Assembly: GCA_964550935.1 (NCBI GenBank)
Contig: CAZKBB010000003.1
Coordinates: 1 to 64,000 of the forward strand
Length of the DNA stretch: 64,000 nt
DNA from: JBCBSP01 sp964550935
GTDB taxonomy: Bacteria; Pseudomonadota; Alphaproteobacteria; Caulobacterales; Maricaulaceae
Direction: 5' to 3'
Part shown: one piece after another, positions 52,406 through 60,764 of the stretch
Numbering within the stretch: position 1 is the stretch's first letter
Layout: every line of letters starts with the position of its first letter
Made by a program: the position numbers and the translations under genes
Notes under the pieces: model-generated
Told to the model about the DNA's origin: nothing
What the model saw: only the letters and a program-made list of their open reading frames with translations
Databases searched by the model: none

Positions 52406-53284
52406 ATGATGCGTTTTTCGGTCGCCCTGCTCGCCCTCCTGATCGCCGCCTGCGCGGAGCCCGCCTCCGGCGAGGACGCCCCGGACATCGCGCGCGCCGG
52501 CGGACTTTGTCCCGACGGGCGCGCCGCGATCGAGGCCGAAAACCCTGAGGCCGCCGCGGACGCCTACGAGGCCTGCCTTAACGCAAGGCGTTACGACTGG
52601 GAGGACGAGGTTCAGCTGCGCGCCCAGCTCGGCAGCGCGCGCCTGGTGGCGGGCGAGGACGAAGCCGCGCTCTTAAGCTTCGACCAGGCGATCGGCGTCA
52701 TGCGCGACAATGGCGGCGATCCCGACAGCCCGGTTCTGCGCCGCAATCGCGCCGCGGCCCTGATGAGCCTTGGCCGCTATGACGAGGCGCTTGACGACAT
52801 CGACATCGCGCTGGCGCGCGCCGGGCGCCCCGACGCTTTCACCCAGCTTCTGCGCGGCTCGGCGCTTCTTGAGACCGGAAAGCCCGCCGAGGCGGTGGAG
52901 GCCTTCGACGCCGCGCTGCGCATCGAGCCGGATTATGTCGGCGCCTGGTCGGGGCGCTCGGCCGCCTTCATCGATCTTGGCATGACCGCGCGCGCCGTCG
53001 AGGATGGGCGCGAGGCGGTGTCGATCGCCCCGGAGAGCGCAAGCGCGCTGAACACGCTGTGCTGGGCGCTGGTGAACGATGAGCGCGCGAGCGAAGGCCT
53101 GTCGATCTGCGATCAGGCCGTCCAGGCCGATCCGGACTCCGGCCCGATCGTGCATTCGCGCGCCGCCGCCCTGGAGCAGGTCGGGCGCATCGACGAGGCG
53201 CGCGCGCTTTATGAGCGCGCCTACGAACTCGCGCCCGACGACGACGAGATCGCCGAAGACTACGCGCGTTCGCGCGACTTCTGA
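52406..53284 (+). CDS. tetratricopeptide-repeat lipoprotein
   Basis: 292 residues. Signal peptide with lipobox LIAAC (Cys about 16), then about five TPR units (about 90-285) such as AALMSLGRYDEALDDIDIALARA and LETGKPAEAVEAFDAALRIEP. Envelope scaffold of unknown partner. ATG 52406 or 52409, no clear Shine-Dalgarno. Confidence 0.83.
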   Translation: MMRFSVALLALLIAACAEPASGEDAPDIARAGGLCPDGRAAIEAENPEAAADAYEACLNARRYDWEDEVQLRAQLGSARLVAGEDEAALLSFDQAIGVMRDNGGDPDSPVLRRNRAAALMSLGRYDEALDDIDIALARAGRPDAFTQLLRGSALLETGKPAEAVEAFDAALRIEPDYVGAWSGRSAAFIDLGMTARAVEDGREAVSIAPESASALNTLCWALVNDERASEGLSICDQAVQADPDSGPIVHSRAAALEQVGRIDEARALYERAYELAPDDDEIAEDYARSRDF

Positions 53285-53330
53285 CCTCAGGCCCGCACAG
53301 CCGGGCCCCGCCCCCCTCAAGGAGCTTTCC

Positions 53331-54143
53331 ATGCCCGCTTCAGACCGGGTCGCCATCGTGACAGGCGCGGCCAAAGGCATCGGCGCGGCCTGCGCGCGCC
53401 GCTTTGTAGAGGAGGGGCTGAAGGTCGTCATCGCCGATGTGGACGAAGACGCCGGCCATGCGCTCGCGCGCGATCTGGACGGGGGAAAGGGGCGCGCGGA
53501 ATTCATCGACTGCGACGTCTCCGACAAGCTTTCGGTGGCGAACCTTCTGGCCGAGACCCGCTCGGCCTTCGGTCGCGTGGACGTCCTGATCAACAACGCC
53601 GCCGTTCTGGCGCCCGGCGACATCCTCTCGCTTGAGGCGGCCGATTTCGACAAAGTGATGAACGTCAACCTGCGCGGGGCTTTCCTGGTGGCGCGCGCGG
53701 CGGCGCGTCAGATGGTCGAGCAGATCGAGGAGGAGGGCCAGCGCCCCTCCGAATGCCGCCGGCGCTACGCCATCATCAATATGAGCTCGGTCAACGCCAC
53801 GGTCGCGATTGAGAACCAGCTCGCCTACACCGCCTCGAAAGGCGCGTTGAACCAGATGACCAAGGCCATGGCGCTGTCGCTGGCGAGCTACGGCGTGCGG
53901 GTCAACGCGATCGGGCCGGGCTCGATCAACACCGACATCCTCAAATCGATCGCCGACGACAAGGCCGCGATGAACCGCATCCTCTCGCGCACGCCGCTCA
54001 AACGGCTCGGCGATCCCGACGAGATCGCCGGCGTGGCCTGGTTCCTGGCCTCCAAGGACGCCAGTTACGTCACCGGCACCTGCATCTACGCCGACGGCGG
54101 ACGCCTGGCGCTCAATTACGTGGTCAAGCCCGACGACGAGTAG
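53331..54143 (+). CDS. SDR-family oxidoreductase
   Basis: 270-residue classical SDR: TGAAKGIGAA (about 11-20), NNAAVLAPGD, catalytic YTASK (AYTASKGALNQMTK) and PGSINTDI. Typical of glucose/3-oxoacyl-type dehydrogenases; substrate not deducible. AAGGAG is 6 bases before ATG 53331. A repeat cluster follows. Confidence 0.87.
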   Translation: MPASDRVAIVTGAAKGIGAACARRFVEEGLKVVIADVDEDAGHALARDLDGGKGRAEFIDCDVSDKLSVANLLAETRSAFGRVDVLINNAAVLAPGDILSLEAADFDKVMNVNLRGAFLVARAAARQMVEQIEEEGQRPSECRRRYAIINMSSVNATVAIENQLAYTASKGALNQMTKAMALSLASYGVRVNAIGPGSINTDILKSIADDKAAMNRILSRTPLKRLGDPDEIAGVAWFLASKDASYVTGTCIYADGGRLALNYVVKPDDE

Positions 54144-54177
54144 AGCGGCGCCTCATCGCCGCGCTACAGCGCCGACT

Positions 54178-54377
54178 CTGTCATCCCGGCCGACCGGAGG
54201 CAGAGCCGGGATGACAGCTGAGGCCGATCGCGCCGGGGTCCCGGGTCGGCGCTGCGCGCCGCCCGGGAGTTCATGAAAGGGACGCTGAACTCCCGGACGC
54301 GGCGAAGCCGCGATCCGGGACCTCGATGTGAGAAAGCTGAACTCCCGGACGCGGCGAAGCCGCGATCCGGGACCTCG
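54178..54377. repeat. second REP-like repeat cluster between convergent genes
   Basis: Contains a hairpin with 13-bp perfect arms (CTGTCATCCCGGC 54178-54190 and GCCGGGATGACAG 54205-54217), an inverted relative at about 54236-54274, and two direct copies of the 39-mer at 54287-54325 and 54339-54377. The last two are identical to each other and differ by one base from the copies at 13.6 kb. Same setting as there: between two convergent genes. Confidence 0.87.
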
Positions 54378-54411
54378 AGGCGGATGAGCGCCGCTCTGGC
54401 GCCCCGGTCCG

Positions 54412-55086
54412 TCAGCCCTTCTTGGAGCCGTCGTCCGACTTGCCGCCGAACAGCTCTTCAAGCGTCGTCGGGCCGCCGACTTCGGTCTGGTCGGCGTCTT
54501 CGGCGGGCTTGAGCGTGTCTTCGCGCGCCTCGACCTCGCCGCTCTCCTCCATCTTTTCGCGCCGGGCCGACGCCTTGCGCACCTGCTCGTCCAGCTCGCG
54601 CTGGGTGGTCAGGCCGAAGGAGACCGGATCGGTCGGCTTGATGTTGGCCGAATTCCAGTGCGTGCGATCGCGCACCGCCTGGATCGTGGTCTTGGTCGTG
54701 CCGATCAGCTTGGAGATCTGCGCATCGGTCAGCTCGGGGTGATTGCGCACGAGCCAGGCGATGGCGTCGGGCCGGTTCTGACGGCGCGACAGCGGCGTGT
54801 AGCGCGGACCCGAGCGCTTGCCCGGGTCGTACACGTCCTCGTACTTCGACTTGCGAAGCACCATCCGGTAGTCTTTGTCGGCCTCGGCCTTGTCGATCTC
54901 TTCGCGCGCGATCTGGCCGGACGCGACCGGATCGTCGCCGCGCACGCCCTGGGCGACGTCGCCGTCGGCGATGCCCTTGACCTCAAGCGGGTGCAGACCG
55001 GTGAAATCGGCGATCTGCTCAAAGGTGAGCGCGGTGTTGTCCACCAGCCAGACCGCAGTCGCCTTAGGCATCAAGATGTCGGCCAT
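54412..55086 (-). CDS. trcR: DUF1013-family cell-cycle regulator (TrcR-type)
   Basis: 224 residues. Begins ADILMPKATAVWLVDNTALTFEQIADFTGLHPLEVKGIADG and contains YDPGKRSGPRYTPLSRRQNRPDAIAWLVRNHPELTDAQISKLIGTTK, the conserved DUF1013 core with a helix-turn-helix; the C-terminal 50 residues are acidic and disordered. Confined to Alphaproteobacteria as far as I know. AAGGAGG lies 10 bases before ATG 55086. An intrinsic terminator ends just before that Shine-Dalgarno, so expression may need read-through. Confidence 0.85.
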   Translation of the reverse strand: MADILMPKATAVWLVDNTALTFEQIADFTGLHPLEVKGIADGDVAQGVRGDDPVASGQIAREEIDKAEADKDYRMVLRKSKYEDVYDPGKRSGPRYTPLSRRQNRPDAIAWLVRNHPELTDAQISKLIGTTKTTIQAVRDRTHWNSANIKPTDPVSFGLTTQRELDEQVRKASARREKMEESGEVEAREDTLKPAEDADQTEVGGPTTLEELFGGKSDDGSKKG

Positions 55087-55109
55087 GTGGCGCCAGCCTC
55101 CTTGCAAAC

Positions 55110-55136
55110 AAAAAAGCCCGGCGCGGGCGGCCGGGC
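55110..55136 (-). terminator. terminator-like hairpin directly upstream of the trcR ribosome-binding site
   Basis: On the minus strand, 7-bp all-GC stem (55136-55130 with 55122-55116) and TTTTTTG. The 5' arm can instead pair as CCCGGC with GCCGGG located about 20 bases earlier in the leader, an alternative fold. A -10-like TTATAC lies at 55219-55214. It could terminate the upstream qor transcript or act as an attenuator for trcR. Confidence 0.7.
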
Positions 55137-55261
55137 GTTCGGGGTTTCCGCCCCCGGCGACGCAGCTCGCGCGAAGCACGCGCATCACTGAAGCGAAGCC
55201 GGGTATGGCGGGTGTATAACCTGAGGGCGCAGGCTTGAAAACACCAAGGCGCACGGCCGCG

Positions 55262-56260
55262 CTAGGGGATGAGCAGGATTTTCCCTGCGTGGGCGGGATC
55301 GTCGATGCGCTCATGGGCCTTGACCGCGTCGGTGAGCGCGAAACGGCTGTCGATCACCGGGCGGACCTCGCCGGCCTTGATCCACGGCCAGACGGTCTTG
55401 CGCGCCGCCTTGGCGATCGCGGCCTTGTCCTCATCGGAGCGCGCGCGCAGCGTGGAGCCGGTCACGGTGAGGCGCTTGAGCATCAGCCCCATCAGATCGA
55501 CCTCCACGCGCGAACCCTTCAGAAAGGCGATGTGGACGAGCCGGCCCTCGGGCCTGAGAAGCTTCAGATTCTTTTCCACATAGTCGCCGCCGACCATGTC
55601 CAGGATCACGTCCGCCCCGCCGTCGGCCTTGGCGAGCGCAAGCCAGTCCTCCTCGCGATAGTCATAGGCCGCGTCCGCCCCGAGCTCGCGGCAGAACGCC
55701 GCCTTCTCCGGCGTGCCTGCGGTGGCCGAGACATGCGCGCCATGGGCCTTGGCCATCTGGATCGCGGTCGTCCCGATCCCGCTCGCCCCGCCATGAACGA
55801 AAAAGCGCTCGCCCGGCTTCAGACGCGCGCGATCAAACACGTTGGTCCACACCGTGAAGACGGTCTCGGGCAGGCCCGCCGCATCGACGAGGTCCACCCC
55901 GTCCGGCGCAGGCAGAACCGCGCCAGCGTCGGCGAGCGCGAGATCGGAATATCCGCCGCCTGCGACCAGCGCCACGACCGGATCGCCGACCTTCAGCCCC
56001 TTCACCGTTTCTCCGGTCTCGGCCACACGGCCGGAGACCTCCAGTCCGAGGCCCGCCGGCGCGCCCTCCGGCGCGGGGTAAAAGCCGAGCCGCTCGATGA
56101 CGTCGGGCCGGTTCACCCCGGCTGCGGCGACTTCAATCAGGACCTGGGTCGGGCCGGGCGCGGGACGCTCGATCTCGCTTAAGGTCAGGACCTCCGGTCC
56201 GCCGGGTTCGGTCGCGGTCACGATGCGGGTTCGCCGGTCTGAAAGCGCGGGTTTCGACAT
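55262..56260 (-). CDS. NAD(P)H-quinone oxidoreductase, PIG3/QOR-type zinc-free MDR
   Basis: 332 residues. N-terminal GroES-like domain (AAGVNRPDVIERLGFYPAPEGAP) with no zinc cysteines, nucleotide site HGGASGIGTTAIQMAKAHGA (about 148-167) and LRARSDEDKAAIA near the end: the PIG3 pattern. Reduces quinones or other electrophiles. ATG 56260 is the start closest to the conserved domain. Confidence 0.9.
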   Translation of the reverse strand: MSKPALSDRRTRIVTATEPGGPEVLTLSEIERPAPGPTQVLIEVAAAGVNRPDVIERLGFYPAPEGAPAGLGLEVSGRVAETGETVKGLKVGDPVVALVAGGGYSDLALADAGAVLPAPDGVDLVDAAGLPETVFTVWTNVFDRARLKPGERFFVHGGASGIGTTAIQMAKAHGAHVSATAGTPEKAAFCRELGADAAYDYREEDWLALAKADGGADVILDMVGGDYVEKNLKLLRPEGRLVHIAFLKGSRVEVDLMGLMLKRLTVTGSTLRARSDEDKAAIAKAARKTVWPWIKAGEVRPVIDSRFALTDAVKAHERIDDPAHAGKILLIP

Positions 56261-56343
56261 GGGCCTGTAGGACTCCGGGCGCGGCTTGGGTATGCTGACC
56301 GAAGTGCGCGAAAGCGCGAAGGTCGGCATCGGGAGGTCCATCC

Positions 56344-56538
56344 ATGTTCGAGGACGAACCGCCGCGCAAGCCCGCAGGCGCGATCACGCCGGGCGAGGAC
56401 CTGTCGCGTCTGTCCGTAGCCGAGCTGGAGGATCGCGTCGAAACGCTCAAACGCGAGATCGAGCACGCCGAGGCGATGATGAAGGACAAGCGCGCCGGCA
56501 TCGACGCCGCGCAGGGTCTGTTCAAGACGGGCGAGTGA
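56344..56538 (+). CDS. DUF1192-family small protein
   Basis: 64 residues: LSRLSVAELEDRVETLKREIEHAEAMMKDKRA, a short helical unit typical of DUF1192. GGGAGG is 7 bases before the ATG. It precedes rcdA by about 100 bases on the same strand. Function unknown. Confidence 0.82.
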   Translation: MFEDEPPRKPAGAITPGEDLSRLSVAELEDRVETLKREIEHAEAMMKDKRAGIDAAQGLFKTGE

Positions 56539-56639
56539 GCCCGCGCCCGGACGAGCCGGCGCTGGCGGCCCGCGAACTGGCCCCGGGCTTGCTTGCCTGA
56601 GGCGCGACTGACGCAGGACGAGGCAGTTTCGAAAGCACC

Positions 56640-57200
56640 ATGATCGACGGCCCTGACGACACCTCCGCCTCCGAGGATGCACCCGCCCGGCTCGACCCGG
56701 TCGCGGCTGACCGCGCTGCGGAATTCGCCACCTCCGAGATGTTCATGCGCCTGTTCCAGGAAGGCATGGGCCTGGTGGAGGAGGCTGCGGCCTATCTCGA
56801 CGGGGTCGGGCGCGACGACGCCAAGCGGCTCGGGCGCTCCGGCGCGCTGGCCTATGCTGCGGAGTCCATGGCGCTGACGACGCGCCTGATGCAGGCCGCG
56901 TCCTGGCTGTTGACCCAGCGCGCTGTGGCCGAGGCGGAGATGAGCCCGCACGACGCGTGTCAGGAGAAGTACCGACTGCCCGAGGCTCGCGAGCCCGAGC
57001 CCATGTGGCCGGCCGGCGATGATCCCTGCCCGCCCCGTCTCGCCGATCTCGCCGCGCGATCGCGCAATCTCTACGACCGGCTGGCCCGGCTCGACGAGAC
57101 GCTGTTCCGGCGCGCCGGAGAGGCCGCGGCCGAGGCCGAGGGCGATCATCCGCTCGAGGCGCAATGGTCGGCGCTGGAAAGCGCGTTCGCCAAGCGCTGA
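56640..57200 (+). CDS. rcdA: RcdA-like protease adaptor (DUF1465)
   Basis: 186 residues. Core FMRLFQEGMGLVEEAAAYLDG...AKRLGRSGALAYAAESMALTTRLMQAASWLLTQRAV (about 35-95) is the RcdA/DUF1465 signature. In Caulobacter RcdA links CtrA and other substrates to ClpXP during the swarmer-to-stalked switch. The C-terminal tail is longer and acidic. Strong sign of an alphaproteobacterial CtrA cell cycle. Confidence 0.87.
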   Translation: MIDGPDDTSASEDAPARLDPVAADRAAEFATSEMFMRLFQEGMGLVEEAAAYLDGVGRDDAKRLGRSGALAYAAESMALTTRLMQAASWLLTQRAVAEAEMSPHDACQEKYRLPEAREPEPMWPAGDDPCPPRLADLAARSRNLYDRLARLDETLFRRAGEAAAEAEGDHPLEAQWSALESAFAKR

Positions 57201-57232
57201 CGCGCGTACGGCCGTTCGATTTTCAGAGGCTG

Positions 57233-57272
57233 AAAAAGGCGACGCCCGCAGCTGAGGGGGGCTGCGGGCGTC
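57233..57272 (-). terminator. intrinsic terminator of rpmE
   Basis: 12-bp perfect stem (57241-57252 and 57261-57272) with 8-base loop; on the minus strand it is followed by GCCTTTTT, giving the U tract for rpmE, 68 bases after its stop. Confidence 0.85.
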
Positions 57273-57339
57273 CATAAAGGCTTAAGCGTTGCGGGTTGCG
57301 GGAAAGCGGCCCTTGGATTGAGGGGGGAAGAGCCGCGTT

Positions 57340-57561
57340 CTAGACGCCAAAGCCTTTGAACTTGTCCTTGAAGCGCGAAACGCGGCCGGCGCGGTCCACG
57401 AGCGTCTGCGTGCCGCCGGTCCAGGCCGGGTGCGTACGCGGGTCGATGTCGAGATGGATGACGTCGCCCTCTTTGCCGTACGTGGACCGCGTCTTGAAGC
57501 GCGAACCGTCGGTCATCACCACTTCGACGAAGTGATAATCGGGATGGATGCCCTCTTTCAT
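57340..57561 (-). CDS. rpmE: 50S ribosomal protein L31, zinc-free form
   Basis: 73 residues: MKEGIHPDYHFVEVVMTDG, FKTRSTYGKEGD, HPAWTGG. It has no cysteine at all, so it belongs to the C-minus forms that do not bind zinc. Own promoter and terminator are visible. Confidence 0.95.
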   Translation of the reverse strand: MKEGIHPDYHFVEVVMTDGSRFKTRSTYGKEGDVIHLDIDPRTHPAWTGGTQTLVDRAGRVSRFKDKFKGFGV

Positions 57562-57659
57562 GCGTTCGCTCCGGCGCGGTCTGGTCGGCGGTGGATTTTA
57601 ACGAGCAAGGGCGGCCTTTGACGACCGCCCGCGCGTTGAGGTTCAAATTCGAGGAAGGT

Positions 57660-57688
57660 GCTATACACCCGCCGCGCCGGGCGCGCAA
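57660..57688 (-). promoter_or_regulatory. candidate promoter of rpmE
   Basis: Minus strand TTGCGC (57688-57683), 17-base spacer, TATAGC (57665-57660). About 100 bases upstream of the rpmE start. Confidence 0.5.
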
Positions 57689-57753
57689 GCGGCTTCATGA
57701 CCAATTCGTGAAGTCGGATTGCGCACCACGTTACCGCGGCCCATCCGCCCCGC

Positions 57754-58770
57754 TCAGCGCGCGGTGAGCTTCAGCTCGATGCGGCGATTGCGCGCGTTCG
57801 CCTCCGGGCCGGTCCCGTCGACCAGGGGATAGTGCGGGCCGAAACCGGCCGCGAGCAGCCGCTCCGGCGGCGCGCCCATGTCCTCAAGCGCATAGATCAC
57901 CGAGAGCGAGCGCGCGGTGGAGAGCTCCCAGTTGGTCTCGAACGGCGCGCTTGGTCCCAGCGGGCGCGGATCGGTGTGCCCATCCACCCGCACCACCCAA
58001 TCGATGTCGCCGGGGATCTCTTCGGTCAGCTGAATGATGGCGTCCGCGATCGGGCGCAGGCTCTCGCGTCCCGCCCCCGACAGTGTCGCCGAGGCGGAGG
58101 GAAACAACACATCGGTCTCGAACACGAAGCGGTCGCCGACCACGCGCACGCCTGAGCGGTCGCCCAGGATCTCCACCAGGCGGCCGAAAAAGTCCGAGCG
58201 GTATTGCGACAGGCGCGCAACTTCACTGGCCAGCGCGGCGTTCAGCCGCTCGCCCAGATTGACGATCTCGCTTTCCAGTTCGGCCTCGCGGGCCTCGGCG
58301 GCGTTGAGGGCCTCGTTGAGCCGAGCCAGCTCGGCGCGCAGCGTCTCCATCTGCGCCGACAGCGTATCGATCGTGGCCTGCGCCTCGGCGTTCAGCGCCT
58401 CGCTTTCGGCCAGGCTCGTCTCAGCCGCCTCAAGACTCGCCGACAGCGTCTCCACGCGCGTCGATAGCGCCGCATTCTCGCTTTCAAGCGCCGCGTTCGC
58501 GTCGGTGAGCCCTGAGACGCGCAGGCGCAGCTCCTCGTTGGCGGCCTCGGCCATGGAGAGCTCTTGGGCGATCGCGGCGAGGCGCGCGTTCAGATCGGCG
58601 AGCTGCTCGTCCCGGCCCGAAAGCGCTGACGACAGCGCGAACTGGCCGGCGGTGAACACTGCGAGCAGGAACACGATGACGAGCAGCAGCGTCGCCAGCG
58701 CGTCGACGAAGCCCGGCCAGTACTCGCCGCCGTCGCCGTCGCGGACCTGAAGATGGCGCGGGACCGACAT
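57754..58770 (-). CDS. MotB/OmpA-type peptidoglycan-binding protein
   Basis: 338 residues. One TM (about 21-44) that carries Asp23 (GFVDALATLLLVIVFLL), matching the proton-binding Asp of MotB. Then a long coiled coil (about 50-190, heptads rich in Ala/Glu/Leu) and an OmpA-like domain (about 205-335) with DVLFPSASATL, VDGHTDPRP and ARNRRIELKL. It pairs with the MotA-like gene 7 bases upstream to form a non-flagellar ion-driven stator-like complex. Start ATG 58770. Confidence 0.9.
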   Translation of the reverse strand: MSVPRHLQVRDGDGGEYWPGFVDALATLLLVIVFLLAVFTAGQFALSSALSGRDEQLADLNARLAAIAQELSMAEAANEELRLRVSGLTDANAALESENAALSTRVETLSASLEAAETSLAESEALNAEAQATIDTLSAQMETLRAELARLNEALNAAEAREAELESEIVNLGERLNAALASEVARLSQYRSDFFGRLVEILGDRSGVRVVGDRFVFETDVLFPSASATLSGAGRESLRPIADAIIQLTEEIPGDIDWVVRVDGHTDPRPLGPSAPFETNWELSTARSLSVIYALEDMGAPPERLLAAGFGPHYPLVDGTGPEANARNRRIELKLTAR

Positions 58771-58777
58771 CGCGCGA

Positions 58778-59836
58778 TCAGCCCCGCGGTCCGCCCGACG
58801 CCGGGGGCGGCGGTTCGGAGCCGCCGCGATCACGGTTCATCTTCGCCTGGGCTTCGAGCGCGCGCACCAGCACCTTGATCTCGTCGCGCAGGAGCCGCGC
58901 GTTCTCGCGATTGGCCTCGGCCGCATCGTCGGCGAAGCGCGACAGGGTCTGTTCAAGCTGGCGGTTGTGCCGGTCCATGGAGCCGGCCAGCCGGTCGAGC
59001 GCGTCCGCTGTCTGCTCAAGAAGCGCGCCGACATAAACCGTTGAGACCTCTCCGTCCTCGCCAGCGGCCGCGCCGGCGGGCGCCGCCGCAGCCAGGCGCG
59101 AGATGGAGGAGAGCCACTCTTCGATCTCGTTGTAGAAGCGGTTCTGAGCCCGGCTCGCCTGCAGCTCGAGAAAGCCGATGATGAGCGAGCCCGCCAGGCC
59201 GAAGAGCGAGGAGGCGAAGGCCGTGCCCATGCCCTGGATCGGCTGCTCGATCGCGCTCATCAGCGCGCCGGCCGCGGCTTCGCCGCCGCCGGTGGACGTC
59301 TCCGACACCGCGCGCACCGCATCGCCCACATCGGAGACGACCAGAAGCAGGCCGTAGAACGTGCCCAGCAGCCCCAGGAAGATCAGGAGCCGGCCGAAAT
59401 AGCGCGTGAAGGCGCCGCTTTCGGCCATCCGCGCGGCCACTGAATCCAGCACCACGCGCGAGGACGCCGCCGAGAGCCGCGATCGACCGCCCGCCGCCTC
59501 GCCGACCAGCGCGGCCATGGGCGCGATCAGCGCGGGCGGCTGGGGCAGAGACGCGGGCTCCTCGGCCTCGCGCAGGCGCACCAGCCAGCGCGCGCTCGGC
59601 CCGATCGCGAGCGCCTGCTGGAAGGTGTAGAGGATGCCGATCACAAGCACGCCCAGGATCAGCCCGTTGATCGCTGGATTGGCCTGAAACGCGGTGATCA
59701 GCGGCTCGTTCAACAAGGCGGCGACCGCGATCACCGCGGCCAGGAACACCGCCATCCAGAGAACGTACGGACCGGGGCCGGTGAAGCGCACCTTGCGGGT
59801 CGGATCGAAACCCTCGCCCTGTTCGAAAGCGGCCAT
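58778..59836 (-). CDS. MotA/TolQ/ExbB-type proton-channel protein
   Basis: 352 residues. Four membrane segments (about 24-42, 57-74, 150-175, 205-226), with GLLGTFYGLLLVVSDVG and the GMGTAFASSLFGLAGSLIIGFLEL block typical of MotA_ExbB domains. A C-terminal charged helical tail (270-352). AGGAG lies upstream of ATG 59836. Partner of the OmpA/MotB-type protein; no flagellar or Tol genes are nearby. Confidence 0.88.
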   Translation of the reverse strand: MAAFEQGEGFDPTRKVRFTGPGPYVLWMAVFLAAVIAVAALLNEPLITAFQANPAINGLILGVLVIGILYTFQQALAIGPSARWLVRLREAEEPASLPQPPALIAPMAALVGEAAGGRSRLSAASSRVVLDSVAARMAESGAFTRYFGRLLIFLGLLGTFYGLLLVVSDVGDAVRAVSETSTGGGEAAAGALMSAIEQPIQGMGTAFASSLFGLAGSLIIGFLELQASRAQNRFYNEIEEWLSSISRLAAAAPAGAAAGEDGEVSTVYVGALLEQTADALDRLAGSMDRHNRQLEQTLSRFADDAAEANRENARLLRDEIKVLVRALEAQAKMNRDRGGSEPPPPASGGPRG

Positions 59837-59936
59837 GGGCAGTCCTCTCCTCGCGCGTCAGGGGGCCAGAGTGCCCCGGCGCGCAGCACCGATGCAATCG
59901 GGCCCGCTTAAGGTGGCTGTTTTTAGGCGGTTTTGG

Positions 59937-60731
59937 TCAGGGGTCGCGTCGCAGCAGGTCGAACACCTCGGAAGGCGAACCGGAGCGCGTATAACGGTCC
60001 AACGCGATCGCCATGGCGAGTTGGCGTTCAAGCAGCTGTTGCTCGTCGAGGGCGGCTTGAGCGGCTTGCCGCCTTGCGGACGCATGCTGTGCCTCGACTT
60101 CGGCAAGCAACTTTGTGACCTCGGCGACGGCCTTTTCGTTCTTGAGGCTCTCGCGGCGCAGTCGAGCCCTTAACGAGGAGATCGCATCGGATAGCGTCTC
60201 GGACGCCTCTCTGACCAGTTGGTTCTGCGCCTCCGCGCCGGGCGCGCTTTCAAGCACCCGAGCGAACATTTTTTCCAAGGCCGCCGCTTTCTTGTCGGCG
60301 TTCCCGGATGCCTGAGATGATACCCAAGACCGGTCGGGAGCTGCTGGGATGTTCGAACCGACCGGCGTCTCTCGAGCCATGCGCCGCGCTTGGATGAAGG
60401 TCTCCACGATCTCGTGAAGCGCCTCCTCGGCTTTCGCGCTGCGCAACGTCGTGGCCGCCATGACAACGCCGCGCTCGGTGAAAACCCGCGGCGGCGTGCG
60501 CACGCCGCCTCGCCCCGCCGGCTTTGACATCACATTCTGTGAGATCAATTCAGCCAGCTCCGCTTTGGTCGGGCGGAAGGCGTAAACTTCGGTGAAACGG
60601 CCGGGGTTGCGCGAGACTGATTGGTTTAGCGTTCGGGTCTCCACCTCGAACAAGCTTGCGAGCGAACGGTCCAGAATAACCAGCTCGCCCCGGAGTTCGC
60701 CCAACTTCGGCGCGTTTGCTCCCTCTCCCAA
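59937..60731 (-). CDS. ORF6N-domain protein with coiled-coil tail
   Basis: 264 residues. ORF6N DNA-binding domain at about 15-115: VILDRSLASLFEVETRTLNQSVSRNPGRF, then LISQNVMSKPAGRGGVRTPPRVFTERGVVMAATTLRS. The C-terminal half is a long coiled coil. ORF6N is typical of phage antirepressor-like and selfish elements, but here it stands alone after suhB. It is less GC-rich than its neighbours. TTG 60731 is preceded by GGAGAG; a TTG at 60791 is possible but would start upstream of a palindrome that looks like its operator. Confidence 0.82.
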   Translation of the reverse strand: MGEGANAPKLGELRGELVILDRSLASLFEVETRTLNQSVSRNPGRFTEVYAFRPTKAELAELISQNVMSKPAGRGGVRTPPRVFTERGVVMAATTLRSAKAEEALHEIVETFIQARRMARETPVGSNIPAAPDRSWVSSQASGNADKKAAALEKMFARVLESAPGAEAQNQLVREASETLSDAISSLRARLRRESLKNEKAVAEVTKLLAEVEAQHASARRQAAQAALDEQQLLERQLAMAIALDRYTRSGSPSEVFDLLRRDP

Positions 60732-60749
60732 AACCGCTCTCCGTTTGAG

Positions 60750-60764
60750 ATCACAGATTGTGAT
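60750..60764. promoter_or_regulatory. 15-bp palindrome upstream of the ORF6N gene
   Basis: ATCACA-GAT-TGTGAT, perfect arms of six, in an AT-rich stretch 18 bases before the chosen start. Candidate autoregulatory operator. The suhB gene ends 48 bases beyond. Confidence 0.45.

Noticed and set aside
55086..55185. In-frame N-terminal extension of trcR from ATG 55185
   Set aside because: The extension would be translated through the terminator hairpin, has no Shine-Dalgarno and no conserved sequence, while ATG 55086 has a perfect AAGGAGG.
57754..59836. Zorya anti-phage system (ZorA/ZorB-like MotA and OmpA genes)
   Set aside because: The neighbours are rpmE and the ORF6N gene; no ZorC/ZorD/ZorE or helicase-nuclease gene is present, and the proteins look like the widespread orphan channel pair.
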